From Symsagittifera roscoffensis (Eukaryota > Xenacoelomorpha > Acoela > Convolutidae), in the NCBI RefSeq assembly GCF_963678635.1, contig NC_087066.1:41995338-42059337 (forward strand): a stretch of 64,000 bases of DNA, in the 5' to 3' direction. Below the pieces are notes generated by a model that saw only the letters and a program-made list of their open reading frames with translations, made no database searches and was not told the DNA's origin. The position numbers and the translations under genes are program-made. This document shows positions 12,428 to 23,543 of the stretch, piece by piece; position 1 is the stretch's first letter; the number at the start of each line of letters is the position of its first letter.

Positions 12428-12494
12428 CAAATCGAACCCGCCGGAAAAACTAAAAAACTCATCTTCGACGGGATTCGAATCCGCGACCTCTGGT
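12428..12494 (-). repeat. Inverted fragment of the tRNA-Arg 3' half
   Basis: Read on the minus strand it gives CCAGAGGTCGCGGATTCGAA, then a mutated acceptor end, the GAGTTTTTTAGTTT spacer and a GGCGGGTTCGA block. It replaces about 20 bp that are present at the homologous place in the other copies (compare 3860-3895 and 17375-17410), so it is an insertion into the dispersed repeat. Confidence 0.7.
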
Positions 12495-13836
12495 GACTCA
12501 ACTATCATACTTGTACCTCAAAATGCAAAGGTGAACAAACGATTGTACGATTGTGAACAGATTCGTTTGTTCTTCATACTTTTACATCGCAACATCACGC
12601 GTTTAACCCCGCACCATGGATAGTAATCGACTATGTTCCATGTTCCCAGCTTTTGAAAGTATCCGCTATGTAGTTCTGTTGATAATAATCGATTATAATC
12701 AATTTTCGAGTTCAAAAATGTTGCCATTATAATCGATTATAATAACAATTTGAGACCACAGTAACGATTATAATCGATCGTAATCCAATATTTTTTCTAA
12801 AAAAATAAATTGATTATAATCCAATATAATCTCTAATAATAACTTTTCAAAATTTTTGACCGAAAAACTGCGTTTTTTTGGCGCGAACTCACCCCTCAAA
12901 ATTAGTATCTTTCGGCAACAAGAGCGCCTTTAGAAAAATTTTGGGGTCAGTCAGCCAAAAATGAATATCTCAAAATAGTACAAAGGGGGGACCCCCCACC
13001 CAAATCCGCTAGTGAACTTTTGCAAATCGAATAAAACTACAAAAATACGTTCTGAGGTACTTAGGGCCTTCCCGTTTTCTAAACCTACTCCCACTTATGT
13101 TTTTTTTTGGCAATATGATAATCAGTACTAAATTATAGCCCCTCCCCCATACTTCTCGGCTTTGAAAACACAGGCAAAAATACAGACCTTCACTTACTTA
13201 AGTTGAACAAACTGTGGCAAATGGGGGAGGGGGGGGGGGGGTTGAATTGGAGCTATTGCATTGTTCAAATTTTGAATATATACGGAAAGATTCTGGAAAA
13301 ACCAAGTTCTTCTGCCACAAATAATTTAGATTCCAATATAGTCTAAATTGATTTCTACTTTTTTGGTTTGTAATCGATTTTGTATCCTCTATAATCGATT
13401 ATTTCAAAATTTGGCGAAAACAGACTCTGAAAATTCATTATAATTGATTACTATCCATGGAACATCATTGCGGGTAGTAAAACGTATGTGCCAATGCCGA
13501 CTATTTGTCAAAAAGGATATGAATACATAATCATCCATTATAATCCATTAAAACCGATTATAATGGATTGAAATGATTTCTTTTTTGTTTGATTCATAAT
13601 CGATGATTAATCCATTATAATAGATTATTTCAAAATTTTATAGAGACAGACCATGAAAATCCGTTAAAATCGATCAGTTTCCATAGAATTTTTTTGCGGG
13701 GTCATAATCACTGGTAAAACAATAAGAAAAATAGAAAATAGAAAAATAGAAAATGTGGAAAAGAGACACATGATTTTTCAGTCGGAAAAGTTTCAATGAT
13801 GCCGGGCCCTTATCTACCATGGTCACCAATCTGATC

Positions 13837-14000
13837 TGTGAAAAGACGGTTTCGATAAGTAAATTAATCCGTTAAGTTTAAGAACCGTAATATAAAAAGT
13901 TAGTCGGAGACAATGAAACAGCGGTCATCCGAAGGTGACAGACAACTCCGAAGGTTAAATACCAGTTAGCGCCAGACAGATAGAATAACTAGATTGCAAC
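13837..14000 (-). repeat. 3' LTR of left (truncated) Gypsy copy
   Basis: 162-164 bp, matching 18696-18859 and 24446-24609 along its whole length. On the minus strand it starts near GTTGCAATCTAG and ends CTTTTCACA, that is TG...CA. The left flank CTGATC is the same as that of the second copy because the flank was duplicated with it. Confidence 0.85.
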
Positions 14001-14281
14001 AACTTAGAATGAAACTGAAATCAAACTGTGAACTAATTTAATCACTATAACATTCCCCTTCTTGCGAGAGAATGAAAACTTAACTTTAGATACTCAATGA
14101 AATGTAATAATGTAATAGATGAAAATTAACAACAAGTTTTAGCTAAAGTTTTGGTTTACTGGAATGAGCAAGGTTAAACTAAACAATTGAGTTTTCGCCG
14201 CTTTACGGCATGCCCTCTCCCTGGACTTCGGAACGGTTTGTTTTCGAATGTTGTTCTATACTTTTTCCTCCTCTCTATTTT

Positions 14282-15243
14282 TCATTTGTCTACTTTTTGG
14301 ATGTTGTCGATCATGACTGCCCCCATTTTGTTCACGGCTGTACGTTTCCTTCCCGAACGTCTCGAAGTGGTCTCATCTTGTGAACTTGCCGATTCCTGAC
14401 TTGAATACGAGACAAGCCGTTGCTTTCTCACTCGCTTTTTGGTTCCGGCCTGTGGAATCTCCGATAGTTCTTGCTGTCCAGCGTCGTCGCGCTCCGTCTC
14501 CGTTGGAATTTCTTCCGCCTTTTCGTTTTTCCTCCGGTTCGTCTCAATTTCCGCCTCTCGTGCACGAGTGTAGTCAATCGCCGTTTCGTAGTTGCTTGGT
14601 AAGAATGTCGTCGTCTCCATTTGTTGTCCCCCACTTCATGTTGCTTGCCTCCCTAATCCAATGCTAGCCCCCGAGTTACTCCCATGTGGATCGGTCACGT
14701 TTGTCGTCTTTGGGGCTTCTTTCTGACTCACTATCCGTGTCGCCGCCAATCGTCCTCATCCGATTCGGAAGCATCCGCGTTCTCCGTGATTCGGCGTTTC
14801 GCCTTGCCTGATGTGTCTTTGTAAGTGGCTGCGGTGCCTTTTGAGCTGGACGGTTTGTTAGCTAGCAATTTCCGTTTCAGGTCCCACGGTGTTGGCGGTG
14901 CGGTGATTTGTTCCGGCGCTCTTTTCTTCGGAGTTCTGGTCCGTTTTAGTGCCACTCCCGATTTTCTAAGCACAGCGCCGTTACTCATCTTAATAGTATG
15001 CTCACTTTGACTTATGATGCTGGTTTTCAATGGTTTATACCTATTTAGGTTTAGCTCTCCCGTCCGCTGCATTACGACCACTGGTGGCATGACAGTCGCC
15101 GGTGCATCCGTGGTCCGATTAATTCCTGGCTCGATATCCTGGTTAGTGATCCGGTCGCCGGCTAGTCGCATAGGGTGGCGCCTGTTCTTAATGTCATACT
15201 CCGTATCTGAGCGGACTAAGTTTGTGTCCATCGGTTGTGGCAT
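14282..15243 (-). pseudogene. Post-integrase C-terminal domain of Gypsy pol, left copy
   Basis: This is the broken equivalent of 19142-20113. It is open in two pieces, 15243-14731 and 14620-14282, separated by a frame disruption around 14700-14740, where a short stretch present in the right copy is missing. It is rich in Lys, Arg, Ser and Gln and ends in a basic TSRRSGRKRT motif, like the tails that follow integrase in many Ty3/Gypsy elements. Not functional. Confidence 0.75.
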
Positions 15244-15265
15244 CGATTCAGCGTTCGCTTCTCAA

Positions 15266-16066
15266 TCATCTAAACAGGCAGATTTTGAGCGTAAAACGTT
15301 TTCCCAATTTAGATTTCTTAATGACGGCTTTTTGGTTTAAATTCCTGAGGACGGTGTTAGCTTCTTGCCCATGATGCGCTTCGAATGGTGTTAGATTTAG
15401 GGTGGCGTTTTTAGCGAATCTCAAAGCACCGAGGGCCCTTTCAAGCATACCCTCCAAGGGTTCCAATTTCTCCTCTCGCGCATACGTTAGTACTGAGTTC
15501 TTGAGGCTGCCGATGGTACGTTCGACACACCCTGTTGCTCGATGATCGTTAATTGGCGATGTGAGTATTTTGATTCATTCTTTGTGACAGAATGTTCGTA
15601 CTTCTTTGGATATAAAGTTCGTTCCCTGGTCCACTCGGATTTGTCGCGGAACTCCGTGTGCAGTTATATATGATCTTCGGAGTTTTACGATTTTGTCTGA
15701 GCGATTTGAATTACACACCATGGCCGACGGCCATCGAGAGAAACGATCCACTGCCACAAGAACATACTTTTTAGATTCCTTTAAGTAGTTAATTGGCCCC
15801 CAAAAGTGTAACTGCACTGATTCATTTGGTTCTTTGGGTTCGTGTATTTTACCTACATCCCTTTTTGGGCACATGTTTTTCAAATTCTTACCGGTCAGTG
15901 TGCACTCTCGACAATTTCCTGCCATTGTCGCTAAACTGCGGAACATGTACGGGTACCAGATGTCTTTTGCCGCCTCGTACATATTCGACTTCCCATGGTG
16001 GTAATACTGCAGTCTGTTGTTTACTGCCGTCTGTAAGGTGTTTGGGATCACGAGTCTCTCATCCAT
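15266..16066 (-). pseudogene. Gypsy integrase, left copy, inactivated
   Basis: Contains the HHCC-type zinc region (YYHHGKSN...CREC) and the core. The first catalytic Asp is replaced by His: QLHFWGP here against QLDFWGP in the right copy (codon at 15806-15808). The RVDQGTNF second Asp is kept. A TGA at 15575-15577 stops the frame right after FCHKE, and the piece with the catalytic Glu follows downstream in broken frame. It is a dead copy within the duplicated block. Confidence 0.88.
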
Positions 16067-16075
16067 CCAGAGGCA

Positions 16076-17340
16076 TCAGTCCTTCAAGTGAAAGTTCTGT
16101 GTGTATTGTGCATAATATTTACTCATTGCTGTGATCTTCGTATGTAACTCCGGGTCATTGCACTTGATCATTTCGATAATTGCTTGTAATTGCGGGTCGG
16201 ATGTGTAGTGGGATTCGATAAATCGGAGGTTAAACAATTCCGGAAGAGCGTTTTGTTTGTTAACAACTTTACAGTTTCTAGGGATTATCGACATAACACA
16301 ATTTTCACGATTAACGGGCGGATAACTTTCACCTGGGTAAACCGATGGAATTGAAATAATGGTATTGCTTTTAGTGCTCCGGACTTCTGTGGTAACTGCC
16401 TGTATTTTCTGATCTATCTCCTCTATTTCGTCGCTACTGCTAATGCTAGGATGCTGTTTAAGTAATTTTCTAATTTTCCGTTCCATGTTTAAGTTAGATT
16501 TTGTATTGTTGAAAATTATATAAGAATAAGAATGACCGAAATCTGTTTCAATAATTGTCCCAATTAAATTCTCATTGAACTTAGTTGACCAGCCGGATAT
16601 GCAGTTCGTCGCTCTGTGATTGGTCCAATTTCCAACGCATTTTCTTTCGCCCTCTAGCGACTGTTTTCTATTCGATACATTACAAATGCTTTTATTATGA
16701 TTAGCCTTCGGAGACTCGAGTTTGCCTTTGGAGAAATTTCCCTTTTGAAATCCGAGGGCGGATCGAATTAGACTAATTTTCGCCACCGTAAACTTGCTAT
16801 CATATGTGCTAACCGGTTTAGCGTCCGAACTCGGATGTCTCGATAAATAATCCGCGAAGCCGATTTTAGCTCCGGGTTTGTGTTCTACTTGAAAACCGAA
16901 CAGTATAAGATGATCTAGCCACCGGGTTAATCTGCTAAACATAGTCTTATTTTTTTTATTGTTACCATTTAGCAATGATCCGTGACAATCCAAAACTTTC
17001 TCCCCAACACATAATTTCGGAAGTATTCCGCCCCCCACACAACTGCAAGCTTTTCCAATTCGTTCGTTGAATAATTTTTCTCAGCATCGTTTAAGTAACG
17101 CGATGCAAAAGATATCGGCCTCCATCTATCGGAATTAAGTTGTTCAAGAACAGCACCGAGCCCTTTATGGCTTGCATCACAAACGATTCTTGTGTTACGG
17201 TGTATATCGAAATGCCGTTTTCCACTATGTTAGCTACCTGTTTCTTTAGATTATCGAATGATATTTGACACTCGTTAGTCCAGATATATTCATTTTTCTT
17301 GCTTAGCAGAGGTCGGAGCCGGGTCGACGATTCCGCGAGT
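16076..17340 (-). pseudogene. Gypsy RNase H / connection region, left copy
   Basis: The minus-strand frame 17038-16076 contains HKPGAKIGFADYLSRHP, the typical end of the Ty3/Gypsy RNase H region, then a linker toward integrase. Upstream, 17339-17040 holds frame-broken RNase H and the 3' end of RT (matching ALGAVL- and CDASHK-type sequence in degenerate form). The copy stops at 17365 at the duplication joint, so it has no RT catalytic core, protease or gag. Confidence 0.75.
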
Positions 17341-17365
17341 GCTGGGAGGTATTTGTGTAGGCTAT

Positions 17366-18695
17366 ATAATCACAAAAAAAATTCAACAAGGGACCTATCT
17401 AAATTTTAGTTACCCAACTATCAAACTTGTACCTCAAAATGCAAAGATGAACAAACGATTGTACGATTGTGAACAGTTTCGTTTGTTCTTCATACGTTTT
17501 CATCGTAACATCACGCGTTTACCCCCGCACCATGGATAGTAATCGACTATGTTCAATGTTCCAAGCCTTTAAACGTAACCGCTATGAAGTTCTGTTGATA
17601 ATAATCGATTATAATCACTTTTCGAGTTCAAAAATGTTGCCATTATAATCAATTATAATAACAATGTGGGACCACAGTAACGATTATAATCCAATATTTT
17701 TTGTAAAAAATTAAATTGATTATAATCCAATATAATCTCTAATAATAACTTTTCAAAATTTTTGACCGAAAAAATGCGCCATTTTTGGCGCGCACTTTCC
17801 CCTCAAAATGAGTATATTTTGGCGCCAAGGACGCCTTTAGAAAAATTCAGTCAGCGAAAATGAATATTTCAAAATAGTACAAAGGGTGGACCCCCCACCC
17901 AAATCCGCTAGTGAACTTTTGCAAATCGAATAAAACTATAAAAATACGTTCTGAGGTACTTCGGGCCTTCATGTTTTCTAAACCTACTCCCACTTCTGTT
18001 TTTTTTGGCAATATGATAATCATTACTAAATTATAGCCCCTCCGCCATACTTAACCCAGAAAAGTTCCAAATTTTCTCGGCTTTGAAAACACAGGCAAAA
18101 ATACAGACCTTCACTTACTTAAGTTGAACAAACTGTGGCAAATGGGGGGAGGGGGTTGAATTGGAGCTATTGCATTGTTCAAACTTTGAATATATACGGA
18201 AAGATTCTGGAAAAACCAAGTTCTTCTGCCACAAATAATTAAGGTTCTAATATAGTCTAAATTGATTTCTACTTTTTTGGTTCAGACTCTGAAAATTAAT
18301 TATAATTGATTACTATTCATGAAACATCATTGCGGGTAGTAAAACGTATGTGCCAATGCCGAATGTTTTTCGAAAAGGATAGGAAAACATAATCACCCAT
18401 TATAATCCATTAAAACCGATTATAATGGATTGAAATGATTTCTTTTTTGTTTGAGTCATAATCGATGATTAATCCATTATAATACATTATTTCAAAATTT
18501 TATAGAGACAGACCATAAAAATCCGTTAAAATCGATCAGTTTCCATAGAATCTTTTCGCGGGGTCAAAATCACTGGTAGAACAACAAGAAAAAGAGAAAA
18601 ATTGAAATGTTCGTGGAAAAAAGACACATGACTTTTTCAGTCGGAAAAGTTTCAATGATGCCGGACCCTTATCTACCGTGGTCACCAATCTGATC
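17366..18695. repeat. Non-coding flank left of the Gypsy LTR
   Basis: About 1.3 kb with no gene: dispersed repeat, R2 copy at 17790-17900, and ATAATCGATTATAAT-type clusters at 17590-17745 and 18290-18540. It matches 12404-13836. Confidence 0.75.
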
Positions 18696-18859
18696 TGTGA
18701 AAAGAAGGTTTCGATAAGTAAATTAATTCGTTAAGTTTAAGAACCGTAATATAGAAAGTTAGTCGGAGACAATGAAACAGCGGTCATCCGAAGGTGACAG
18801 ACAACTCCGAAGGTTGAATACCAGTTGGCGCCAAACAGATAGAATAACTAGATTGCAAC
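18696..18859 (-). repeat. 3' LTR of the right Gypsy copy
   Basis: 164-bp match to the 5' LTR at 24446-24609 with roughly ten differences (for example AAGAAGG against AAGACGG). That fits an old insertion. Confidence 0.87.
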
Positions 18860-19141
18860 AACTTAGAATGAAACTGAAATCAAAGTGTGAACTAATTTAA
18901 TTACTATGACATTCCCCTTCTTGTGAGAGAATGAAAAACTTAACTTTAGATGCTCAATGAAATGTAATAATGTAATGGATGAAAATTAACAACAAGTTTT
19001 AGCTAAAGTTTTGGTTTACTGGAATGAGCAAGGTTAAACTAAAGAAATGAGTTTTCGCCGCTTTACGGCATGCCCTCTCCCTGGAATTCGGAATGGTTTG
19101 TTTTCGAATGTTGTTCCATACTTTTTCCTCCTCTCTATTTC

Positions 19142-20113
19142 TCATTTGTCTACTTTTTGGATGTTGTCGATCATGACTGCCCCCATTTTGTTCACGGCTG
19201 TACGTTTCCTTCCGGAACGTCTCGAAGTGGTCTCATCTTGTGAACTTGCCGATTCCTGACTTGAATACGAGACAAGCCGTTGCTTTCTCACTCGCGTTTT
19301 GGTTCCGGCCTGTGGAATCTCCGATAGTTCTTGCTGTCCAGCGTCGTCGCGCTCCGTCTCGTTTGGAATTTCTTCCGCCTTTTCGTTTTTCCTCCGGTTC
19401 GTCTCAATTTCCGCCTCTCGTGCACGAGTGTATTCAGTCGCCATTTCGTAGTTGTTTGGTAAGATTGTCGTCGTCTCCATTTGTTGTCCCCCACTTGATG
19501 TTGCTTGCCTCCCTAATCCAATGCTCGCCCCCGAGTTACTCCCATGTGGATCGGTCACGTTTGTCGTCTTTGGTGTTTCTTTCTGACTTGCTATCCGTGT
19601 AGCCGCCAATGGCACATAGTTGTCCTCGTCCGATTCGGAAGTATCCGCGTTCTTCGTGATTCGGCGTTTCGCCTTGCCTGCTGTGTCTTTGTAAGTGGCT
19701 GCGGTGCCTTTTGAGCTGGACGGTTTATTAGCTAGCAATTTTCGTTTCAGGTCCCACGGTGTTGGCGGTGCGGTGATTTGTTCCGGCGCTCTTTTCTTCG
19801 GAGTTCTGGTCCGTTTTAGTGCCACTCCCGATTTTCTAAGCACAGCGCCGTTACTCATCTTAATAGTATGCTCACTTTGACTTATGATGCTGGTTTTCAA
19901 TGGTTTATACCTATTTAGGTTTCGCTCTCCCGTCCGCTGCATTACGACCACTGGTGGCATGACAGTCGCCGGTGCATCCCTGGTCCGATAAATTCCTGGC
20001 TCGATATCCTGGTTAGTGATCCGGTCGCCGGCTAGTCGCATAGGGTGGCGCCTGTTCTTAATGTCATACTCCGTATCTGAGCGGACTAAGTTTGTGTCCA
20101 TCGGTTGTGGCAT
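19142..20113 (-). CDS. Gypsy pol C-terminal basic domain, right copy
   Basis: An open frame of 323 codons following the integrase. It is Lys/Arg/Ser-rich with TPKKRAPEQ, KAKRRITKNA and SRRSGRKRTA motifs and an acidic ETERDDAGQQE patch, and is predicted to be mostly disordered. Position and composition suit a chromatin- or nucleic-acid-binding tail of integrase; that is inference. It is separated from the integrase frame by a stop near 20115-20135, so in this copy it would not be made as a fusion. Confidence 0.7.
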   Translation of the reverse strand: MPQPMDTNLVRSDTEYDIKNRRHPMRLAGDRITNQDIEPGIYRTRDAPATVMPPVVVMQRTGERNLNRYKPLKTSIISQSEHTIKMSNGAVLRKSGVALKRTRTPKKRAPEQITAPPTPWDLKRKLLANKPSSSKGTAATYKDTAGKAKRRITKNADTSESDEDNYVPLAATRIASQKETPKTTNVTDPHGSNSGASIGLGRQATSSGGQQMETTTILPNNYEMATEYTRAREAEIETNRRKNEKAEEIPNETERDDAGQQELSEIPQAGTKTRVRKQRLVSYSSQESASSQDETTSRRSGRKRTAVNKMGAVMIDNIQKVDK

Positions 20114-20135
20114 CGACTGAGCGTTCGCTTCTCGT

Positions 20136-20948
20136 TCATCTAAACAGGCAGATTTTGAGCGTAAAACGTTTTCCCAATTTAGATTTCTTAATGACGGCTT
20201 TTTGGTTTAAATTCCTGAGGACGGTGTTAGCTTCTTGCCCATGATGCGCTTCGAATGGTGTTAGATTTAGGGTGGCGTTTTTAGCGAATCTCAAAGCACC
20301 GAGGGCCCTTTCAAGCATACCCTCCAAGGGTTCCAATTTCTCCTCTCGCGCATACGTTAGTACTGAGTTCTTGAGGCTGCCGATGGTACGTTCGACACAC
20401 CCTGTTGCTAGATGATCGTTAGCTGGCGCTGTGAGTATTTCGATTCCTTCTTTGTGACAGAATGTTCGTACTTCTTTGGATATAAAGTTCGTTCCCTGGT
20501 CCACTCGGATTTTTCGCGGAACTCCGTGTGCATTTATATATGATCTTGGGAATTTTACGATTTTGTCTGAGCGATTTGAATTACACACCATGGCCGACGG
20601 CCATCGAGAGAAACGATCCACTGCCATCAGAACATACTTTTTAGCTTCCTTTAAGTAGTTAATTGGCCCCCAAAAGTCTAACTGCACTGATTCATTTGCT
20701 TCTTTGGGTTCGTGTATTTTACCTACATCCCCTTTTGGGCACATGTTTTGCAAACTCTTACCGGTCAGTGTGCACTCTCGACAATTTCCTGCCATTGTCG
20801 CTAAACTGCGGAACATGTACGGGTACCAGATGTCTTTTGCCGCCTCGTACATATTCGACTTCCCATGGTGGTAATACTGCAGTCTGTTGTTTACTGCCGT
20901 CTGTAAGGTTTTTGGGATCACGAGTCTCTCATCAATCCAGAAGCATCA
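20136..20948 (-). pseudogene. Gypsy integrase, right copy
   Basis: Zinc-binding HH (YYHHGKSNMYEAAK) and CREC motifs are followed by a DDE core: Asp in QLDFWGPINY, Asp in RVDQGTNFIS, and Glu in CVERTIGSLKN, then a C-terminal segment with TPFEAHHGQE. The catalytic triad is intact in this copy, unlike the left one. It is open from about 20921 to 20136, but upstream pol is broken, so the element as a whole is dead. Integrase joins the cDNA to host DNA. Confidence 0.88.
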
Positions 20949-21336
20949 GTCCTTCAAGTGAAAGTCCTGTGTGTATTGTGCATAATATTAACTCATTGCT
21001 GTGATCTTATTAACTCATTGCTGTATGTAACTCCGGGTCCCTGCACTTGATCATTTCGATAATCGCTTGTAAATGCGGGTCGGATGGGTAGTGGGATTCG
21101 ATAAATCGAAGGTTAAACAATTCCGGAAGAGCGTTTTGTTTGTTAACATTTTTACAGTTTCTAGGGATTATCGATATAACACAATTTTCAGGATTAACCG
21201 GCGGATAACTTTCACCTGGGCAAACCGATGGAATTGAAATAATGGTATTGCTTTTATTGCTCCGGACTTCTGTGGTAACTGCCTGTATATTCTGATCTAT
21301 CTCCTCTATTTCGTCGCTACTTCTAATGCTAGTATG

Positions 21337-22120
21337 TTATTCAAGTAATTTTCTGATTTTCCGTTCCATGTTTAAGGTAGATTTTGAATTGTTGAAATTT
21401 ATATATGAATAAGAATGATCGAAGTCTGTTTCAATAATTGTCCCAATTAAATTCTCATTGAACTTAGTTGACCAGCCGGATATGCAATTCGTCGCTCTGT
21501 GATTGGTCCAATTTCGAACGCATTTTCTTTCGCCCTCTAGCGACTGTTTTCTATTCGATATATTACAAACGCGTTTATTATGATTAGCCTTCGGAGACTC
21601 GAGTTTGCCTTTGGAGAATTTTCCCTTTTGAAATCCGAGGGCGGATCGAGTTAGACTAATTTTCGCCACCGTAAACTTGCTATCATATGTGCTAACCGGT
21701 TTAGCGTCCGAACTCGGATGTCTCGATAAATAATCCGCGAAGCCGATTTTAGCTCCGGGTTTGTGTTCTAATTGAAAATCGAACAGTATAAGACGATCTA
21801 GCCACCGAGTTAATCTGCTAAACATAGTCTTATTTTTTTATTGTTCCTATTTGGCAATGATCCGTAACAATCAAAAACTTTCTCCCCAACACATAATTTC
21901 GGAAGTATCGGCCTCCATCCATCGGAATTAGCTTGTTCAAGAACCGCACCGAGCCCGTTATGGCTTGCGTCACAAACGATTCTTGTGTTACGGTGTATAT
22001 CGAAATGCCGTATTCCACTATGTTAGCTACCTATTTCTTTAGATTATCGAATGATATTTGACACTCGTTAGTCCAGATATATTCATTTTTCTTGCTTAGC
22101 AGAGGGCGGAGCGAGGCCGA
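21337..22120 (-). pseudogene. Gypsy RNase H and connection, right copy
   Basis: Two pieces in different frames: 22018-21830, with a degenerate RNase H core (MEYGISIYTVTQ, then ...FLIVTDHCQ), and 21825-21337, with EHKPGAKIGFADYLSRHP and the linker. The frame break near 21826-21830 lies in an A/T run. In the family, RNase H removes the RNA strand during reverse transcription. Confidence 0.8.
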
Positions 22121-22123
22121 CGA

Positions 22124-22828
22124 TTACGCGAGTGCTGGGAGGTATTTGTGTAGGCTATGGATAGAGCCCATGAACGATTTTAATTGCGAGACTGTTTTAG
22201 GGGCTTTTAAGGACTCGATTGGTTCCGTTTTTCGAATCAGTGGTGTAATTCCGGTGCAGGTTAATTTATGCACCAACCATTCACATTCTTTTCGGGCAAA
22301 CTGGTATTTAGTAAATTTGAGCGACATGTTTTCCCTTTCTAATTTCCGTAAAATTTTGTCGACCGCCGAGATATGCTCAGTTTCGGTGCCTTTCGTGACA
22401 ACCAGGTTATCATCTATGAATGCGTGTGCCTGTAGAAATTCCGATAAAATGGCATCCATTACCCTCTGGAATTCCGCCGGCATGGTTGTGAGACAGTAAA
22501 AACCCGTTCGAAAGCGATACGTACCCGTTGATTTTCCCACCACTAACAAAAAATTGCATTGAAAACTCATTTTTCGACTAAGTGGTAGCTGGACATGAGC
22601 GTATGTAAGATCCATTGTAGAAAAATATACATCCCCGTTTTCCGTTCACGGTATCCATGAGCTCTCGATATTGGGCATTTGATATTTGTTCTTGTGGACC
22701 TGTTTATTTAACTCCCTTGACTCTAATGCTAATTTTACTGACCCATCTTTCTTCACTGTGATTACAATTGGCGAAACAAAATATTTGTCCGAACATTCTT
22801 CCAGTTTTTCGATATGCCCTTGTTGCAA
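22124..22828 (-). pseudogene. Gypsy reverse transcriptase, right copy
   Basis: Pieces at 22828-22646 (VSPIVITVKKDGSVKLALES, the N-terminal fingers motif) and 22615-22124. The second has DLTYAHVQLPL (first catalytic Asp), FYCLTTMPAEFQRVMD, and the AFIDDNLVVT box with the Asp pair, then a thumb region FMGSIHSLHKYLP. A frame break lies near 22620-22646. The left duplication copy starts inside the end of this region. Confidence 0.88.
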
Positions 22829-22919
22829 AAGTTTCGAAAAATTCCGCTGGTAACGATGGTGTTAACGTTTCGAAAAATTCCGCTTGTACCTTGTAATCCT
22901 TAATTTTACCGACTCTATG

Positions 22920-23330
22920 AAAAAAGTTATTAAATTGCTTACTAAAATAAGTTTGCCATGGGTCTAATGAATACTCCTCGCTCGACGTTTCAGCCTCCGG
23001 TTGTTCTCCTTGAACGGACATCACCTTCTGCTCCGGTGTTCGTTGCACTATTTGTAATCCCAGATTTGGCATCAGATCCCTCCCAATGATCGACGGTCTA
23101 TTTCCTCCTATCACCTTGAATCTAGCTTCGGTTGCCAATCCGTTTGTTTCAAATAAAACGTTCATCGTTCCTAGCAGCCGTATAGGATTGTTCCCGTAAT
23201 CCCTTAAGTCGTCATCCTCCGGTATTAGCTCGTTTAGTTTTACGCCTGCGCTGCCCAAAGTTCGTTTCAATTCGCCAACTGTGAATATAGAGATCGGCGA
23301 TCCGCTATCTATCTATCTAAACATTGGTTT
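22920..23330 (-). pseudogene. Gypsy aspartic protease, right copy
   Basis: The active site DSGSPISIFT is read at about 23309-23280, with the second hallmark SIIGRDLMPNLGLQI downstream near 23090-23050. An in-frame TAG at 23313-23315, two codons before the catalytic Asp, lies in a short TAGATAGATAGATA microsatellite, so the stop probably came from repeat slippage. A retropepsin cleaves the Gag-Pol polyprotein. Confidence 0.82.
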
Positions 23331-23543
23331 GCCTACCATTAATCTTAATCGGTAGTCTAGCGCCAGCCACTTTCAACTCCGTTTCCTTCCGAGATTTTAT
23401 GGCCATCACAAGGTAATCTCCTGAGCTGTCCGAATCTCATGATCGTTGCCTTTTCTCCGGCGCGTTGACCCATCCAACTGAGTTTTCGTGCTGCGAATAG
23501 ACATCCTCAGCGTCGCCTATTTCGCTAACGTTCACATCCTGAA

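Larger units (their letters stand above)
12404..17365. repeat. Direct tandem duplication, left copy
   Basis: This block and 17366-22157 are parallel copies. Matching landmarks (13837 and 18696, 14187 and 19047, 16076 and about 20950) are offset by about 4,860 bp, rising to about 4,960 bp at the left end because of small indels. Each copy begins in the AATCACAAAAAAAAT dispersed repeat, passes through the ATAATCGATTATAAT clusters, an LTR and the 3' part of a Gypsy pol. The left copy ends abruptly at 17365 in the RT region and is followed at once by the start of the right copy. Confidence 0.88.
17366..22157. repeat. Direct tandem duplication, right copy
   Basis: Second copy of the ~4.9-kb block (see 12404-17365). 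Unlike the left copy it runs on without a break into the rest of the Gypsy element, so it is either the parent copy or the one still attached to it. It lacks the tRNA fragment found at 12428-12494. Confidence 0.88.

Noticed and set aside
14187-20004. Plus-strand ORFs over the Gypsy pol regions
   Set aside because: They are antisense shadows of the minus-strand integrase, RNase H and C-terminal frames and carry no domain motifs.
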